The position numbers and the translations under genes were made by a program. A stretch of DNA of 64,000 nucleotides from Letharia columbiana. Its lineage: Eukaryota > Ascomycota > Lecanoromycetes > Lecanorales > Parmeliaceae. The stretch lies in the NCBI RefSeq assembly GCF_014066305.1, contig NW_023501057.1:434001-498000 (forward strand), given 5' to 3'. Below, one piece after another: positions 25,761-38,528 of the stretch (within the stretch, counting starts at the first letter, position 1; each line of letters starts with the position of its first letter). The notes under the pieces were generated by a model. It searched no databases, was not told the origin of the DNA, and was given only the letters and a program-made list of their open reading frames with translations.

Positions 25761-27325
25761 GTTAAAGATATAATTATTAAGAGAAATTAAGAAATAAGAA
25801 AGATCGCGAAAGTAGTAGTAGTATAAAAGTCTTAAAGGGCGAATAAGTTATAGCTAAAAGATTTAGCGAAAATAGCTAAAATATCTATAAGTCGATTCTA
25901 AAGCGCCGAGGCGCTATATATAGTAAGAAAAATGATTACTAGAGCTATATATAAGACTATTATTACTTAATATTAGTTTATTTCTAATCTTATATTAAAA
26001 AGTAATTATTTACCTAGAAGATTTACTAAATAGCGAGAAGATTTAATACGAGGAATAGTAAGAGAAGTAGCTAGAGAAGGGGCGAAGACGGCGATATTAC
26101 GTCGAAGTTTCTCGATATAACGAGTCGCTATATATATTAGCTACGTACTCTAATATATATTAATAAAATTTATATTAATCTAGTAGCGAAGAATAGTATA
26201 AATATTCTTATTAGTGCGGGCCGTTTATAAGATATTACTCTAATAAATAGAAACTAAGTCTATCACGCATATATAACTCTCGCGAGAATATCGCCCGTAT
26301 TTACGCTAGCGCGAGCTAGTAGAAAATGCGATATAAATTATATAAGAGTTATATATAAGAGTATATATATAATAATAGTAAAAGGGAACTAGTATACGTT
26401 AGCGTAACCTCTTAGTTATTTAATATCTCTTTTATTTATAGTTAATATTTAAAGTATAAATAAGAAGAGTAGCGATGAGAGTAGTAATAAGAGTAGCGAT
26501 AAAAGTAGTAATAAGGGGGGCTAATAGCCTTCTTAGTTAAGTACTTCTTTAAAATAAATATAAATGCTTATTAGTAATAGCGTAAGGTATAGGAATTATA
26601 ACGACTATAAGTACTTAGTAACCCGTAGAGCTACGAGAGCGGAGATTTAATATTACTATCGATATATTAATATACTTCTTATACTATCTATATAGTATCG
26701 TAAAGTATTCTTTAAGATACTTATTATATATAAAGTTAATTTAAGTAATTATAATCTTATTTAATTATTATTTTAACTAATATATATATTATGCTATTGC
26801 GATAATGCGTAGCTCGCTATCGCGATATTATAATAAGAATAAATGAAGATAAGATAGTAGATATAAAGAAGAACTAGATATTTATTTATAATAGCGTCGA
26901 TATTAATATTATTGCTAAGAAGAATAAAAGTTAAACTGAAAGTAAGTCTTTTATACTTACTAGCGCGACTTTCAATAATTATTATAATAGAATTATTATA
27001 ATTATAAAGTAATAATATAATAATAGCGTATAGTAATAGCGATAATAGTATATCGTAATGAAATAGTATTACGTCTATATTCTATTAATTAAAATAATAA
27101 TACATATAGCGATACTATCGCGATTTAGTATATAAATATAATAATATACTTAAGAAGACCTTAGGGCATATAGTATAAATACGTTATTATAGTATATATT
27201 AGTTTAGACTATATTTAAGCTAGTAATAAGTAACGTAGATAATATTAGTAAGTTTATATATATTTAATTATAAGGCGTAATAATAATAAGATTTAAGAAT
27301 TAAATCTTCTAAGGGGGGATATAGT
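25761..27325 (+). other. Element C long 3' untranslated region
   Basis: About 1.55 kb between the chromodomain relic and the 3' LTR hold no recognisable domain. There is a 12-bp tandem repeat (AGTAGCGATGAG/AGTAGTAATAAG alternating, about 26465-26515) and a polypurine tract at about 27311-27319. Confidence 0.6.
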
Positions 27326-27582
27326 TATAAAGATAAAAGTACTCGAAGCGAATTAATAGACTCGCTTACGTCGCTTATTAGACTATAAATTACGTAGCTA
27401 GAGCGAGTATCTAATATACTTAATAAAGTCTTAAATACTTACGAGTCCCCTTTCCCCTTCTTCTTTCTTTAGTTATTAGTTTATCTAGTAACTAATTTAT
27501 CTATTCTATTAACTATATATCTAGACCTCGTAATTATATAGCTGCTACGCAGTTCTATTAAAAGAGATCTTACTACCTTATA
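27326..27582 (+). repeat. Element C 3' LTR (257 bp)
   Basis: It begins TATAAAG (the TG start mutated to TA) and is otherwise colinear with 20423-20679. It keeps CCC and CG at several places where the 5' copy has T. Confidence 0.9.
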
Positions 27583-27587
27583 GTATA
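27583..27587. repeat. Target duplication GTATA (element C, right)
   Basis: Identical to 20418-20422. Element B's pol resumes immediately after it. Confidence 0.88.
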
Positions 27588-30500
27588 TTAATAAATAATC
27601 GAGAAATATCTTCTTCGAATTCACGGATATTTCTAATTTTATAAAGAGATCGAAGATTTAATAAAGATAGTTAAGATACTTTTTTAAGGTTCTCGAATAG
27701 ATAATAATATTATTAATATACGCTTTAATAAATTATCTAAACTTGCGAAGTAGTCTATCTATCTATCTTTATACGTAAATTAGTAAATTTTTATAGCCTA
27801 TAACTACTATATTAAAAGTCTTCTAATTATAATAATTTATAATTATAAGCTTATAATAATCGATAAAATATATATATTATTAATAAAAGAAGCTTACGTA
27901 ATTAATAACGCTAAGATATTAATAGTTTTTTATTAATAATATTAAGTCTAATTATAAAGATAAAGAGTAGATATCTATTTAAATAATAGTATTTAATTCT
28001 CGAATATTAATAATAGCTTATTCTTTTCTAGAATTATCGAATATAATTCTATAAATAACGAAAATTAAGAAATTAAAAGACGTTACTTTAATAGTTTAGT
28101 CTAATCTTTCTTACTTATAAAGCTTATCGAATATTCTATTAACGATATTTTTAAATTTCGTATTAAGAGAGTAAACTCTTATCGTTTTACTAATATTCTT
28201 TTCTTAATTAGATTTTAGTAAAATATATATTTATTCTTACTTCAATAAATTAACGAAGTTATCTTCTTATTAAAGCGTTAGAAATTTCTTAATTATTTTT
28301 TTAATAGAAGAATTATCGCTATAGATTATAATTTTATTTAATAAAATTATATCTATAGTCGTAGTAATAATTATTACTTTCGAAATTGAATAAAAGAAAG
28401 TTATAGAAGTAGAAACTTTAATATTTTTTAAAATATTAAGATCTTTAGAAATATTAAGAAATCTTATAAATATTTTAATAATAGATACTATATTAGAAGT
28501 CGCTATTTTTATTAATAGCGATATTATAAAATATATAGCGATCGCTAATATAGTAATAGCGAATACTATAATAATCTTATTAAAAACGCGTTTAATCTAG
28601 TTCTTTTGATATTCGTTCTTAAATCGTTAACTAGTAAGTTTAATAACGTTTTTTTTTCTAAATATAATATAGTAATAGTTATTAAACTCTACTTTCTATA
28701 TAATATCTAAACGAAGATTTCTAAATATCTTAATTAATTAATTTAAGTTATTCTTAGCTAGTATCGCAATTATAGAGAAGTTAACGAGATAAATATAAAG
28801 TATTAAATCTATATAATTTAACTCGAAAAAAAATTATATTCTAATAAGAAAGTATAATATATCGATATTTATATCTAAGAATGTGAGGGAATAATAATAG
28901 ACTTTTTAATATGAACGGGATATATGATAGTATAATCTTCTTTAATACGAATTTCTATCGATATAAATATTTAATAGCTATTAATTAACGTCTTCGATTA
29001 AAAAATAAGAATATCGATCTCTTTAGATATTATAATATCTATATTAATTAGAATATTTATCTTAAGCTCGTCGATAATATAAATTTTTCTCGATAATATT
29101 ATAGCTATAGCGTTTTTATTAGAAAAGTAAAGAGATATAATTATATATTTCGAAGTTTTATATTTATTAGATCTTAAATCTCTTATTATAATAGAGTTAG
29201 CTATATTCTTAATTAATAGATTTAAAAATACTCTATTTAGATAGACTCGGTTTATTAAAGTAATAGAGCAGCTTATATCTAAGTAATTTTTTTTAATTTT
29301 CTTATTAAGTAGTAGTTTAATAGTAGCTCTTACGTAGTAATAATTATAAAAAGTATAATCGATACTAATCTCTAGAGTAAAGTTCGCTAATAATTTAATA
29401 ACTTTTCTATTTCTCGTAATAACGTTATTTATAAAATTAGATTCTTTAAGATTAAACTCGCGAGGTTCTCTAATAGAAGGTTTCTCGATAAAAAAATAAG
29501 GATCTTTAGGCGATTTCTCGATAAAAGAATATATCTAGACTATAAAAGAGATTTTCGAATATTTTTTAGACGAAAAGTCTAGGTATAAGAAAGGCTTAGA
29601 ATAATAATCTCGATCTAAATTACTGAGGTAACGGTGAAGTCTATTACTTAAGAGAAAAATCTTATAATAATAGCGATATTAATAGTTAATCGCTGAAATA
29701 AGAGTAATTCTAGCTACGTTAGCGAGATACTCTACGACTTCTATAAAGTATTTATCTATTTTATCTTTCTAACGAAATTAATAATAATTTAAATTCTTAT
29801 TAATATAGTAATTACTAGACTCGCTTAGATCTTAATAGATATTCTTATTCTAAGATATAGATTTAGATTTAACGTTATTATAAGAAGATAGCGATAATTC
29901 TTTCTTATTAGCTTAATATACTATTCTCTATAATCGTAGAGATCTATTTTAATTACGATTGAAGAATCCGACATTTAATCTATTTACTTATCTTTCGAAT
30001 TCGTTATCTTTATAGCGAGGATTCTATTAACTCGATAATATCTAAGAATCGAACGAGTTAGTATTTTCTCTTATAATTTATAAAGGTTGCTAAAAAGCCG
30101 ATAAGATAGAATTTAATTATTATTATTAATAGAACTAATTAGACTAATTAATAAAGTTATTTCTATAATTATTATATCTTAGCGGGAATTCTTAATAGAA
30201 CTATTACTAAGAATACGAGAAAGAAGAAAAAGATAACTTTAAAAATTTATCTTAATGAAAGTTATTATTTATATACTAACCAGGCTACTTAAATAGCGTT
30301 AATGCTTTTTTATCGATATATTATAAAAGATTATAATTTTATTATATTATTTTAAATTAAATACTCGACTTAATATTAATTTAATTTAGAAAATAATCTA
30401 GAATAATCGACGAAGTTAACTTAAGAATATCTTATTAAAATTCTAATAAAAGATTATTCTAGATTATAATTAGCTGATTATAGATGAAAATAAACTCGAT

Positions 30501-31950
30501 AATCTTTATATATCTTAAGATACTTTAAATATAAGACTACGTCGATTTTTTATTTCTAATATTACTTATAATATAGCGTTCGGTTTAAAGATATTAAATT
30601 ACTATAAAAGCTCTTTCCTTAAATTACTTTATTAAGAATTTGAATTAAGCTTTTAATAAGACTATTTTTAATAATATCTTTTTAAGCTTTATAAGCTCGA
30701 TAAAGTATTAAACTAAAGTTTTATCGCGAAAATACGTCGATAGAATTTTTTTAAATCTTTTCGTAGTTCTTAATAGTAGTAATATCTTTAAGTTAATCTA
30801 CGAAAGTATAGATATCTCTATAAAAAGTATATCGACTTATATTAATAATAGGTTCTTCTTCTTTAAAAGTAGAATTAAAGAAATTAATATCGTTAGCTTT
30901 TAGATATAATAAGTTATCTTTATTTTTTATAGCGTTATTTTTTAAGAAGTTAAAATTATCTAACGAACTTAATAGCTTAAACTAAGAAGTAATATTTCGA
31001 AGTAATTCTTATAATATAATTTATTATTACTAAGAGAATTCGAACTCTCTCTAAGATTAATCTTTTTAAAAAGATATTTTAATTTTTTAAATTCGATAGA
31101 ATAAGCGTAAATAGTCTCTTTCGTAGATATAACTCTAATAATAAACTTAGTGCTTTCGAAATTTAATTCGAAAGAGGTAGTTATAGAGGAAGTATATAAA
31201 GTAATATTAGTAGACGGAGGATTCTTAAGTCGATGAAATGCTAGGATATTTCTTTCGAAGATATTAAGAATATCTTAAAAAGTAAATTTATCGATAACTT
31301 AATTATATAGCTAGCTTAATACTTTTATAAACTATAATTATACTTTAATATATTTATTTCTCGCGAAAATATCTCGATTAATTTAAGAAGGTTTAAAGTT
31401 ACTTTTAACGATTTAAGTAATTAAATAATAAGTATTCTCGTTAAAGAGATTTATAAAAGAGTGATTATTTTTAAGAAATTTCGAAAGCTAGAATATAAGA
31501 ATTATTATATCTCTAAAAATGAGATTTACTATAGAGATTAAGAATCTTAAAGAAATTATTATAAAGATTAATTAACGATATTAATAACTATGAAAGTAGA
31601 TAAAGAAGTAAGAATTAAATAAGTTAAGATTTAAATTTTTTAGAGGAAAGCTTTTTTCTTAGAAGAGGTTTCTTTCTTAAGAAGAAAAGTATAGCGAGAT
31701 TATCGATTTAGAAGGAACTTCGATTTAGAAGAAACTTCTTAGTAGATAGCGAAAGCTCGACGATTTTAGCGTAAAGTAGACTGATAATATCGTCGAATAA
31801 ACAATTAAAGGAATTCTTAAAAAGAAAAGTTATAAGAAAAGAAAGTAGTTACTTCGAAAGTATATATAATAAAGCTATTCTTATAACGTAGCGAAAGACT
31901 TTATTAAAAAATTATAATACTTTCTAATTAATACTTATTAAAGAACGATA
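27588..31950 (-). pseudogene. Element B gag-protease-reverse transcriptase relic
   Basis: Minus strand, read from right to left. A poorly conserved gag-like region lies at about 31900-29800. A long, relatively open aspartic-protease region follows at about 29750-28900, with CS-I-T-LI and RSNKYKTSKY-like motifs known from fungal Gypsy polyproteins. The reverse transcriptase covers about 28250-27588, with VDIR and LNT-like segments and a catalytic box YINN (27709-27720) in place of YVDD. The frame is cut at 27588 by element C and continues at 20417. All reading frames carry RIP-type stops. Confidence 0.78.
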
Positions 31951-32028
31951 AACTTAATTATCGAATCTCTTAATATTTATTAAATAAAGAAATAATACTA
32001 ATAAGACGATTTCGATATTACTATTATT

Positions 32029-32158
32029 TACTAGAAGTAATAATCTAATTAATATAATATAACTTAATTAATTATATTAATAAAGAAACTACTTTCTAAG
32101 TAAGTAATTTCTTATTAAGTCTTATTTGGCGAAAGGCCTTTCTTAATAATCTCTAATA
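32029..32158 (-). repeat. Element B 5' LTR (130 bp)
   Basis: Partner of 17304-17433, directly followed by the AAGAC target copy at 32159-32163. Confidence 0.85.
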
Positions 32159-32163
32159 AAGAC
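32159..32163. repeat. Target duplication AAGAC (element B, right)
   Basis: Second copy of the 5-bp duplication at 17299-17303. Element A sequence resumes after it. Confidence 0.85.
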
Positions 32164-35100
32164 TTTCGCTATATTATTATAATCGCGAAGATAATAAAGC
32201 TTAAATAATAATATATAAAAGATATTATAAATTTTATATATTAAGAATAGAAGTAGATAATATATTTACGCTTCTATCTTATCTATAATTCGAAATAATT
32301 TTATAAATTTATAAGATAACTTTTTACTTAGACGTTTTTATTTTAAGTTTTTAATTATTAATATTACTAAATTATCTATCTTATAACTTTAAAGCTAATA
32401 TATTTTATTATAATACTTAAATTAAGTTATAACCGCGCTATAAAAGCGCTTTATTATCTTATCTCTTAATGCTTATAATTTCTTTATTCTATTATTTATA
32501 GTAAATATCTTTCTCTTAACGAAGTCGTCTTTAATCTCTTAACGAATTTTAAAATAATATTTATATATTAGAAAGAACGATATCGTTTCGATAAAGAAAT
32601 ATTAATTATTTATATAAGCGAACTTTACTATTAATAGTTATTTTATTTAAATATTTTACTTATCGTTAGCGAATATATATAAAAAATATTTTAGTATTTA
32701 GTTTTATCGCTTAGTTTACTCGTCGATTTATAAATAAAAGATAATATTTAGATATCGCTTAATTTTAAAATAGAAGTAAATAATAGATTAGAAGCTATTA
32801 GTAAATATAGAGTCTCTATTACTAATAATACTATTTAATATATTATAATAATATATTATTTTAGAATAAAATACTTTTATTAGCTAAGCGATATCGATTA
32901 TAATAGATATAGAAATATATTTTATTATTTTTATAAATTAATTTATTATAACTAGAATAGTATCGTAGATAATAATCTTATATTTACTCGTTAATAAGTC
33001 GATAATAAAGTCTATAGAAATTTTCTTTTATAGCTTAATAACGATAGAAAGCGAGCTTAATTCGCTATATAGGCGATGTTATAAAGTTTTAATTCGCTAA
33101 TAAATATTATATATCTTAATATAGTCGATAATTTACTTTAGACTTTTATTTTAATAGTATTTACGAGTAAGTAGCTTATATATTTTCGCAGCGCTAAAGT
33201 ATCTTAATAATAAATTATTATAGTATTTACTAATAAGCTCTTTTTTTAAAACCTTATTTTTAGAGATATAAAGGCGATTATTATATCTTAATAGTTTTTT
33301 AGAGTATAAGATCTATACTTAACTACGTACGCGACGCTTAATTATTAACTTATTAATATTAATTTAAAAAGAGCTTATTTAATTATTATAGACTTATAAA
33401 TCTCGAATTAATATTTTTATTAATCTTTAGAGTACGTTATAAGTAATCTCTTATATAGCTTTAAGCTCTCTTTTAGAAATAACTATTTAAATATTAATAA
33501 TGCGAAATATAGACGCTATCGTCGCTATAATTTTTTTACTTTTTTATAATTACTCGCTATTAATTTAAAGTATAAATTTATTTTATAATATCGATAGTAG
33601 TTTAATATTTAACGACGAAGTTTTTTTATAATTAGAGCGTTATAATAGCGAGTCGATAGAGTTTAATTTATTTATTTAATAAAAAATCTTAAAGTTATAA
33701 GTAGCTAACTTTAGTATCTAATAAGCTTACTTAAAGTTTAATTTCTTCTATTTTATAAAGTCTTTAAAATTATTATAATTCGTTAAAATTTTAATATAAA
33801 ATATACTATCTTCTAAATAGTAACGCTATTACTTTATAGACGCTATAATAGCGAGTAGCTCTTGATTATAAATTTTATAGTTTTACTCTATAAAAATTAT
33901 TTTTCTAGATTAGAATACTATTAATCGTTAATAGTTATTTTTATTTAATTATAAAAGTATAATTTTTATATCGAAGTTAAAAGCGTCGATTTTAAGATAT
34001 AGCTTTAAATTTAGATCGTAGTAATATAGAAATAGCGCGGTTATAAAAGTGCTTTAAAGCTATTAAAACGCTAGCTTAGCGCTATCTATTCACTTTAGTA
34101 ATTTAGATTTTTTATTATTTTTATTCTTTTTAAGTAAGTTAGTAAATAATATTATTATATTAAAATAGCTATAGATATATTATTAATAGAAATTAATAAA
34201 GTTTAAAAAGATTTATATATTTCGATAATTTTTTAATTTTGATTATTTCTTAATAGTAGCGATATATTTTTAATTTATTATAATATCTTCGATAAATACG
34301 ATAAACTTTAGAAACTTAATTTATTTAATATAGAATTAATATTTTTTTAGACTAATATATAGTTGAAACTAATATAAATACTTAAGTACTTATTTAACGT
34401 ATCGTTAATACTTCGCTAAATTAATATTATAAATTAGAATATTATTTAAATATATTATATACGTTATATTTATTAAATTTATAAGAGCTCTATTAATATA
34501 TACTTAAAAAGTTATTAGTATATTAACGAGTTTAAAAGATATAATTAAATATTCGAAGTAATCGTAATAACTGCGGAACGCTGTTTTTTACTTATTATTT
34601 TCTTTAATTCGAATTTAATAATAGATATTCTTAAGATCTAGCTTTATAAAGACTTTAAATCTATATAAGTAATTTAGAGTCTCGATAATTAGAGATAGCG
34701 AGTATTAATTTTTAATAGTTATCGCGTTTAGACCTCGATAATTAATATAAAAATAAAGTTCTCTATTTTTTTTAAGAATAAAAAAAATTAATATTTCGGC
34801 TAAGAAAGTCGAGTAATAAATTTAATTTTTCTAAAAAAAGTTTTTTAGATAGCGTTATAGTTTCGCTAATTTCGTTTAAAATAAATTATATAAAGGGCTA
34901 TATAGCGGCTTTTTATCGCTCTTAATTTTAATAATAAAATCTTCTTATTTAAGCGTAAATAAGATCTCTATTTTTTATTAAAAAAAATATTATTAAACTT
35001 TAATAACTTTTAAGAGAGCTTTAAACTACGCTTATTTTTCGATTCGCTTTATATTATTATAGCGTATATAATTATAAATATATTTAATTTCTTTTTAATA

Positions 35101-36698
35101 GTTTAAATAAATTTTATTAATTTTTTAATTTATAATTTATTAGCGTTAATTTTAAATCGCTATTACTTTATCGCTAAATTTAATAATACTTATAATTAAT
35201 TTAATCTAAGTATACTTAATATAATATTAAAGTCTTTTTAGTTAATAATATAGAAGAGTATATTATACTTTTTATTTTAATTCTAGCTATTTATTAATTA
35301 GTAATTTAGCTAATATACGCTATAGTAGTATATACTTTAATTACTTAGCGCTTTTAATTACGATAAAATAATATTATAAGATTTTAAATTTTATTAAATT
35401 ACGAATTTATATAAAATTAAATTAATATATACTCTAATATCGAGTAGAGTAATAAGTTACCTCTATTTATTCTAAAGCTTTATTTACTTCTTCGTAAAAA
35501 TAGAAGAAATTATCTCTATTAATTATTATTTTTATCTCGCTTCTAAGACGATTATAAGATTAAATCTTTTTTTATTAATACTATATCGATATATACTATA
35601 GACGATTTATTAAGATCTAAATACTTAAATATTTAATAATTCTATTTTCTATAATAGAAATAACTATTCTTCTTATAATTAGAATTAAAGAATTCGATTT
35701 TACGCTTTACGCTATTATCTTAGATACGTATTATATAAGCGCCGCTATTTAGAGTTAATTTAGACTTTAAAATTTAATTCTTTAGAGGCTTATTCTTAGC
35801 GAACTCTCTCGAAGATTTTAAATAGAAATTATCGCTAAAGTGTATGCGTTTTAAAATCTTTTTCTATATAATAATCTAAATAAAATAAAAAATTCGTTAC
35901 TTCGATATACTATTAATATTTAAAATCTTATTTTTAAGTTTTAATCTAAGCTTAATTAAGAAGAAATTAGCTTAATACTTTTTAGAAAATAGAATTATAT
36001 AGGCCTCTAGCTTCTCTAGATAGATCTTAAAAATAGATATTTTCTAATTAAAGCGTTATTTAATCTTCTCTCACTTTTTATAGATAAGAAGATAATAATT
36101 TATTAGATTCGCTATTAAATTAAGTAGAAATTACTTAAAGAATTCGAAAGTTATATTTCTTAGACTATAAATTTAATAATATTTATATTATTAAATATTA
36201 AAGTTATCTTCTAAAAATTATATATAATAAATAATCCTTAATTAGTTAATAATAAAATACTTAGAATTTATAAAAAACTTAATTTCGACTTCGCGGAATT
36301 AGCGTAGATACTCTTTTTTACTAATATTTTTATAAAGATATATTCTTTTAAAGCGAAGTATTTTTATTTTAATTAATATATTCGTTAGAGACGCGATAGT
36401 AATTAATATAAATAAATCTTCGCTAGTTATAGACGGTAAATTAACGTTATAAAGTTTACGATTATAAGCCTTTAATATAATTAATTCTTATTTTTATTTT
36501 AAATAACGATTTTCGGCTCTAATAATTATAAGACGTTTTTTTATAGTAAGGTCTTTTATTAATAAGAAATTCTCGAACTTATTATCGACGCTATAGTGGC
36601 TCTCGATATTATCTTTATTTTTTATTATATAATTTAGTAATAAACTCGATATTATAATAATAATAGATCTTTTTTTTAAAAGATAGAGAGATTAGAAT
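32164..36698 (-). pseudogene. Element A gag-pol relic
   Basis: Minus strand. A gag region should occupy about 36600-35200 (not resolved in detail). The reverse transcriptase spans about 34800-34100, with the KTAFR and DYFEYL motifs and a catalytic box YLNNIL (34441-34452) in place of YLDDIL. RNase H lies below it at about 33950-33500. The integrase core is at about 33050-32200, with a 'YNRYRLANKS'-like stretch matching the VDRFTKMA region. The relic stops at the insertion point of element B. Stops occur throughout. Confidence 0.75.
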
Positions 36699-36973
36699 TA
36701 TAAGGGCGTAGTTTATTAATAATTAATTAGTAAATATAGATTATAAAAGATATAGAATTATTATAGAGTTTAATAGTATATTTAATAGTAGAATTAATCT
36801 CTAAGAAATATTAAAACTTCGGGGTATACGAAGTAGATCTATATTCGTTAAGCCCCTAGATATACGAGGTACGTTATTGAAATTAAACTCTGAAAGAGAC
36901 TTTAACGTAGTATATGCGATGTCGGCGCCTTAGCGTAAGTAGCGCCAAGGCTTATAATATATTAGGTCTGATA
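36699..36973 (-). repeat. Element A 5' LTR (275 bp)
   Basis: Partner of 14995-15269 and much less mutated. It keeps a GGCGCC, a TAGCGCCAAGG and a TCTGATA end. It is followed by TATAG (36974-36978), the right target copy. Confidence 0.88.
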
Positions 36974-38475
36974 TATAGTTAATTATAAATTTATTAAATC
37001 TACGCTTTTTAATTAGATCGACTAAGTTATCGCGAGTAAATAAATTAATATTTATAACTATTAGAGACTATTAAAATTACTTTTAATTATCGAATAATTT
37101 ACTTATTTACCTCTATAGCTCTATTTTTAACTCTATTATAAGTAGAATTATATCGACTTATAACTTACTACTCTAGATTAATAAGTATACTCTATAAATT
37201 ACTTATTTCGTATTATATATACGCTCTAGAGTAGCCTCTTATATATATAACGCGCTATTCTTTATTAAGTTTAATTCTTTAATAACGTTATAGCTAGAAA
37301 GACGCCTAAACGCGCCCTTATAGACGTCTATATTAGATATCTATTTATTAAGTAGATAATCGAGACCCTAGATAGCAGCGACTTTAATATCTCTAAAATT
37401 TCTTTAAGTTAAGAATCTAGTAGCCGTAGATCGAATATAGTTAGCACGATATTTTAGTTACGAGTCTACTACTTAATAAATTTAAAAAGTTACTATTTAA
37501 TAGTAGAGTGCTATTAAAGAATAAGTAGCTTATTAAACTTTTAGAAAGTTTATTTCTCGATAATTAGAAGTAATTTTGATAGTCTCTATTAAAAAATAAT
37601 AGATATACGTTACTAACAAATAGAATAACTTTTTTATTTTCTATTAAATTTTTAAGATTTTTTTTTAAATTGTAGAACGAAATCTAAGCTTTTAGATAAA
37701 AAAAAATTCTAAAATCTAAATTTAATCTTATAGCTATCAAAGCGTAAGGAATTTAAATATCGCTTATTAAAGTTCGCTCGATAGTCGAATAGCTCTAATT
37801 GAAAAATAATAGATATATATTATTAATGTATAGAATAACTTTTTTATTTTCTATTAAATTTTTAAGATTTTTTTTTTAAATTATAGAACGAAATATGAGC
37901 TTTTAAATAAAAAAAGAATTTCTAAATTTAGTCTTATAATTATTAAAGAGTAAGAAATTCAAATATCGCTTACTAAAGATCGCTTATCAAATTTACTCGA
38001 TAGCTCTAATAAAAAAAAATGTTTATGAATTTAATTTATAGGCCTTTATCTCTATACTCGTAAATTAATATATATAAAAGAATAAGATAGAGCTAAACTA
38101 GAAAACCTTGAATTTGTATATACAGCCAATTATAAATTCGGGTCCTCTACGCTTTTTGACTAGACCGGCTGAGTCATCGCGGGTAAATAAATTAGCGTCC
38201 GCAACCATCAAAATCTCGCCCTCCCGCGCCTCCTCATCAAAAATTAGGTGTACGTTATTGACACATAAAATAACTTTTTTATTTTCTATTAAAATTTTGA
38301 GATTTTATTTTTAAGTTATAGAACGAAATGTGGGCTTTCAGATAAAAAAATAATTTTTAAATTTAGTCTTATAATTATTAAAGCGCAAGGAATTCAAATA
38401 TCGCTCACCAAAGTTCGCTCGACAGCCGGACAGCCCGCTTACCAAAGATCGCTCCCCTTTTCACTCAAAAGCCCT
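36974..38475 (+). repeat. Repeat R, copies 2 (right half), 3 and 4
   Basis: Repeat R resumes right of element A (36974-37061) and continues after a small inverted-repeat element (37589-37800). Further units follow at 37800-38035 and 38075-38475. The shared blocks are CTACGCTTTTT-(A/G)-A(C/T)TAGA, AACTTTTTTATTTTCTATTA, AGAACGAAAT and TTCAAATATCGCT. The last unit (38100-38470) is nearly free of RIP and shows the likely original sequence, with CCGGCTGAGTCATCGCGGG in place of AT-only versions. The 68-codon frame at 38108-38314 is not a convincing gene. Confidence 0.7.
37062..37588. mobile_element. 527-bp inverted-repeat element (MITE-like) in repeat R
   Basis: The ends are about 31-bp inverted repeats (TAGAGACTATTAAAATTACT and onward at the left; its complement at 37559-37588, with C/T differences only). 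The 465-bp interior is AT-rich with CG islands and no open frame. The surrounding R copy is continuous with other R copies when the segment is removed. I could not settle the target duplication; TA or TTA is possible, which would suit a Tc1/mariner-derived element. Confidence 0.65.
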
Positions 38476-38528
38476 AAAAAAAAAAAAAAAAAAAAAATTT
38501 AATTAAAAACCTTTTTAATTTAAAAAAA

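Larger units (their letters stand above)
20423..27582 (+). mobile_element. Element C: RIP-degraded Ty3/Gypsy chromovirus (innermost)
   Basis: A 7160-bp element with 257-bp LTRs, the duplication GTATA, gag with a CCHC knuckle, reverse transcriptase, RNase H, integrase and a C-terminal chromodomain relic, and a polypurine tract (AAGGGGGGA near 27311) before the 3' LTR. A chromodomain at the end of integrase defines the chromovirus branch, whose members target heterochromatin. It keeps more TG, CA and CG than elements A and B, consistent with being the youngest of the stack. It is inserted in element B's pol. Confidence 0.92.
17304..32158 (-). mobile_element. Element B: RIP-degraded Ty3/Gypsy retrotransposon (middle level)
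   Basis: It is bounded by two 130-bp LTRs (17304-17433 and 32029-32158) and the 5-bp duplication AAGAC. Protease, reverse transcriptase, RNase H and integrase relics read on the minus strand. Removing element C and its extra target copy (7165 bp) leaves about 7.7 kb. It is inserted in the integrase-to-3' region of element A, and its own pol is split by element C. The LTR is short for a Gypsy element. Confidence 0.88.
14995..36973 (-). mobile_element. Element A: RIP-degraded Ty3/Gypsy retrotransposon (outermost)
   Basis: Two 275-bp LTRs (14995-15269 and 36699-36973) align over their full length with transition differences only, and the whole is flanked by the 5-bp duplication TATAG. Reverse transcriptase and integrase relics read on the minus strand, so the 5' end is at the right. 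After removing element B and its extra target copy (14860 bp) the element is about 7.1 kb, a normal size for the family. All coding is destroyed by RIP. It lies inside a copy of repeat R. Confidence 0.88.
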
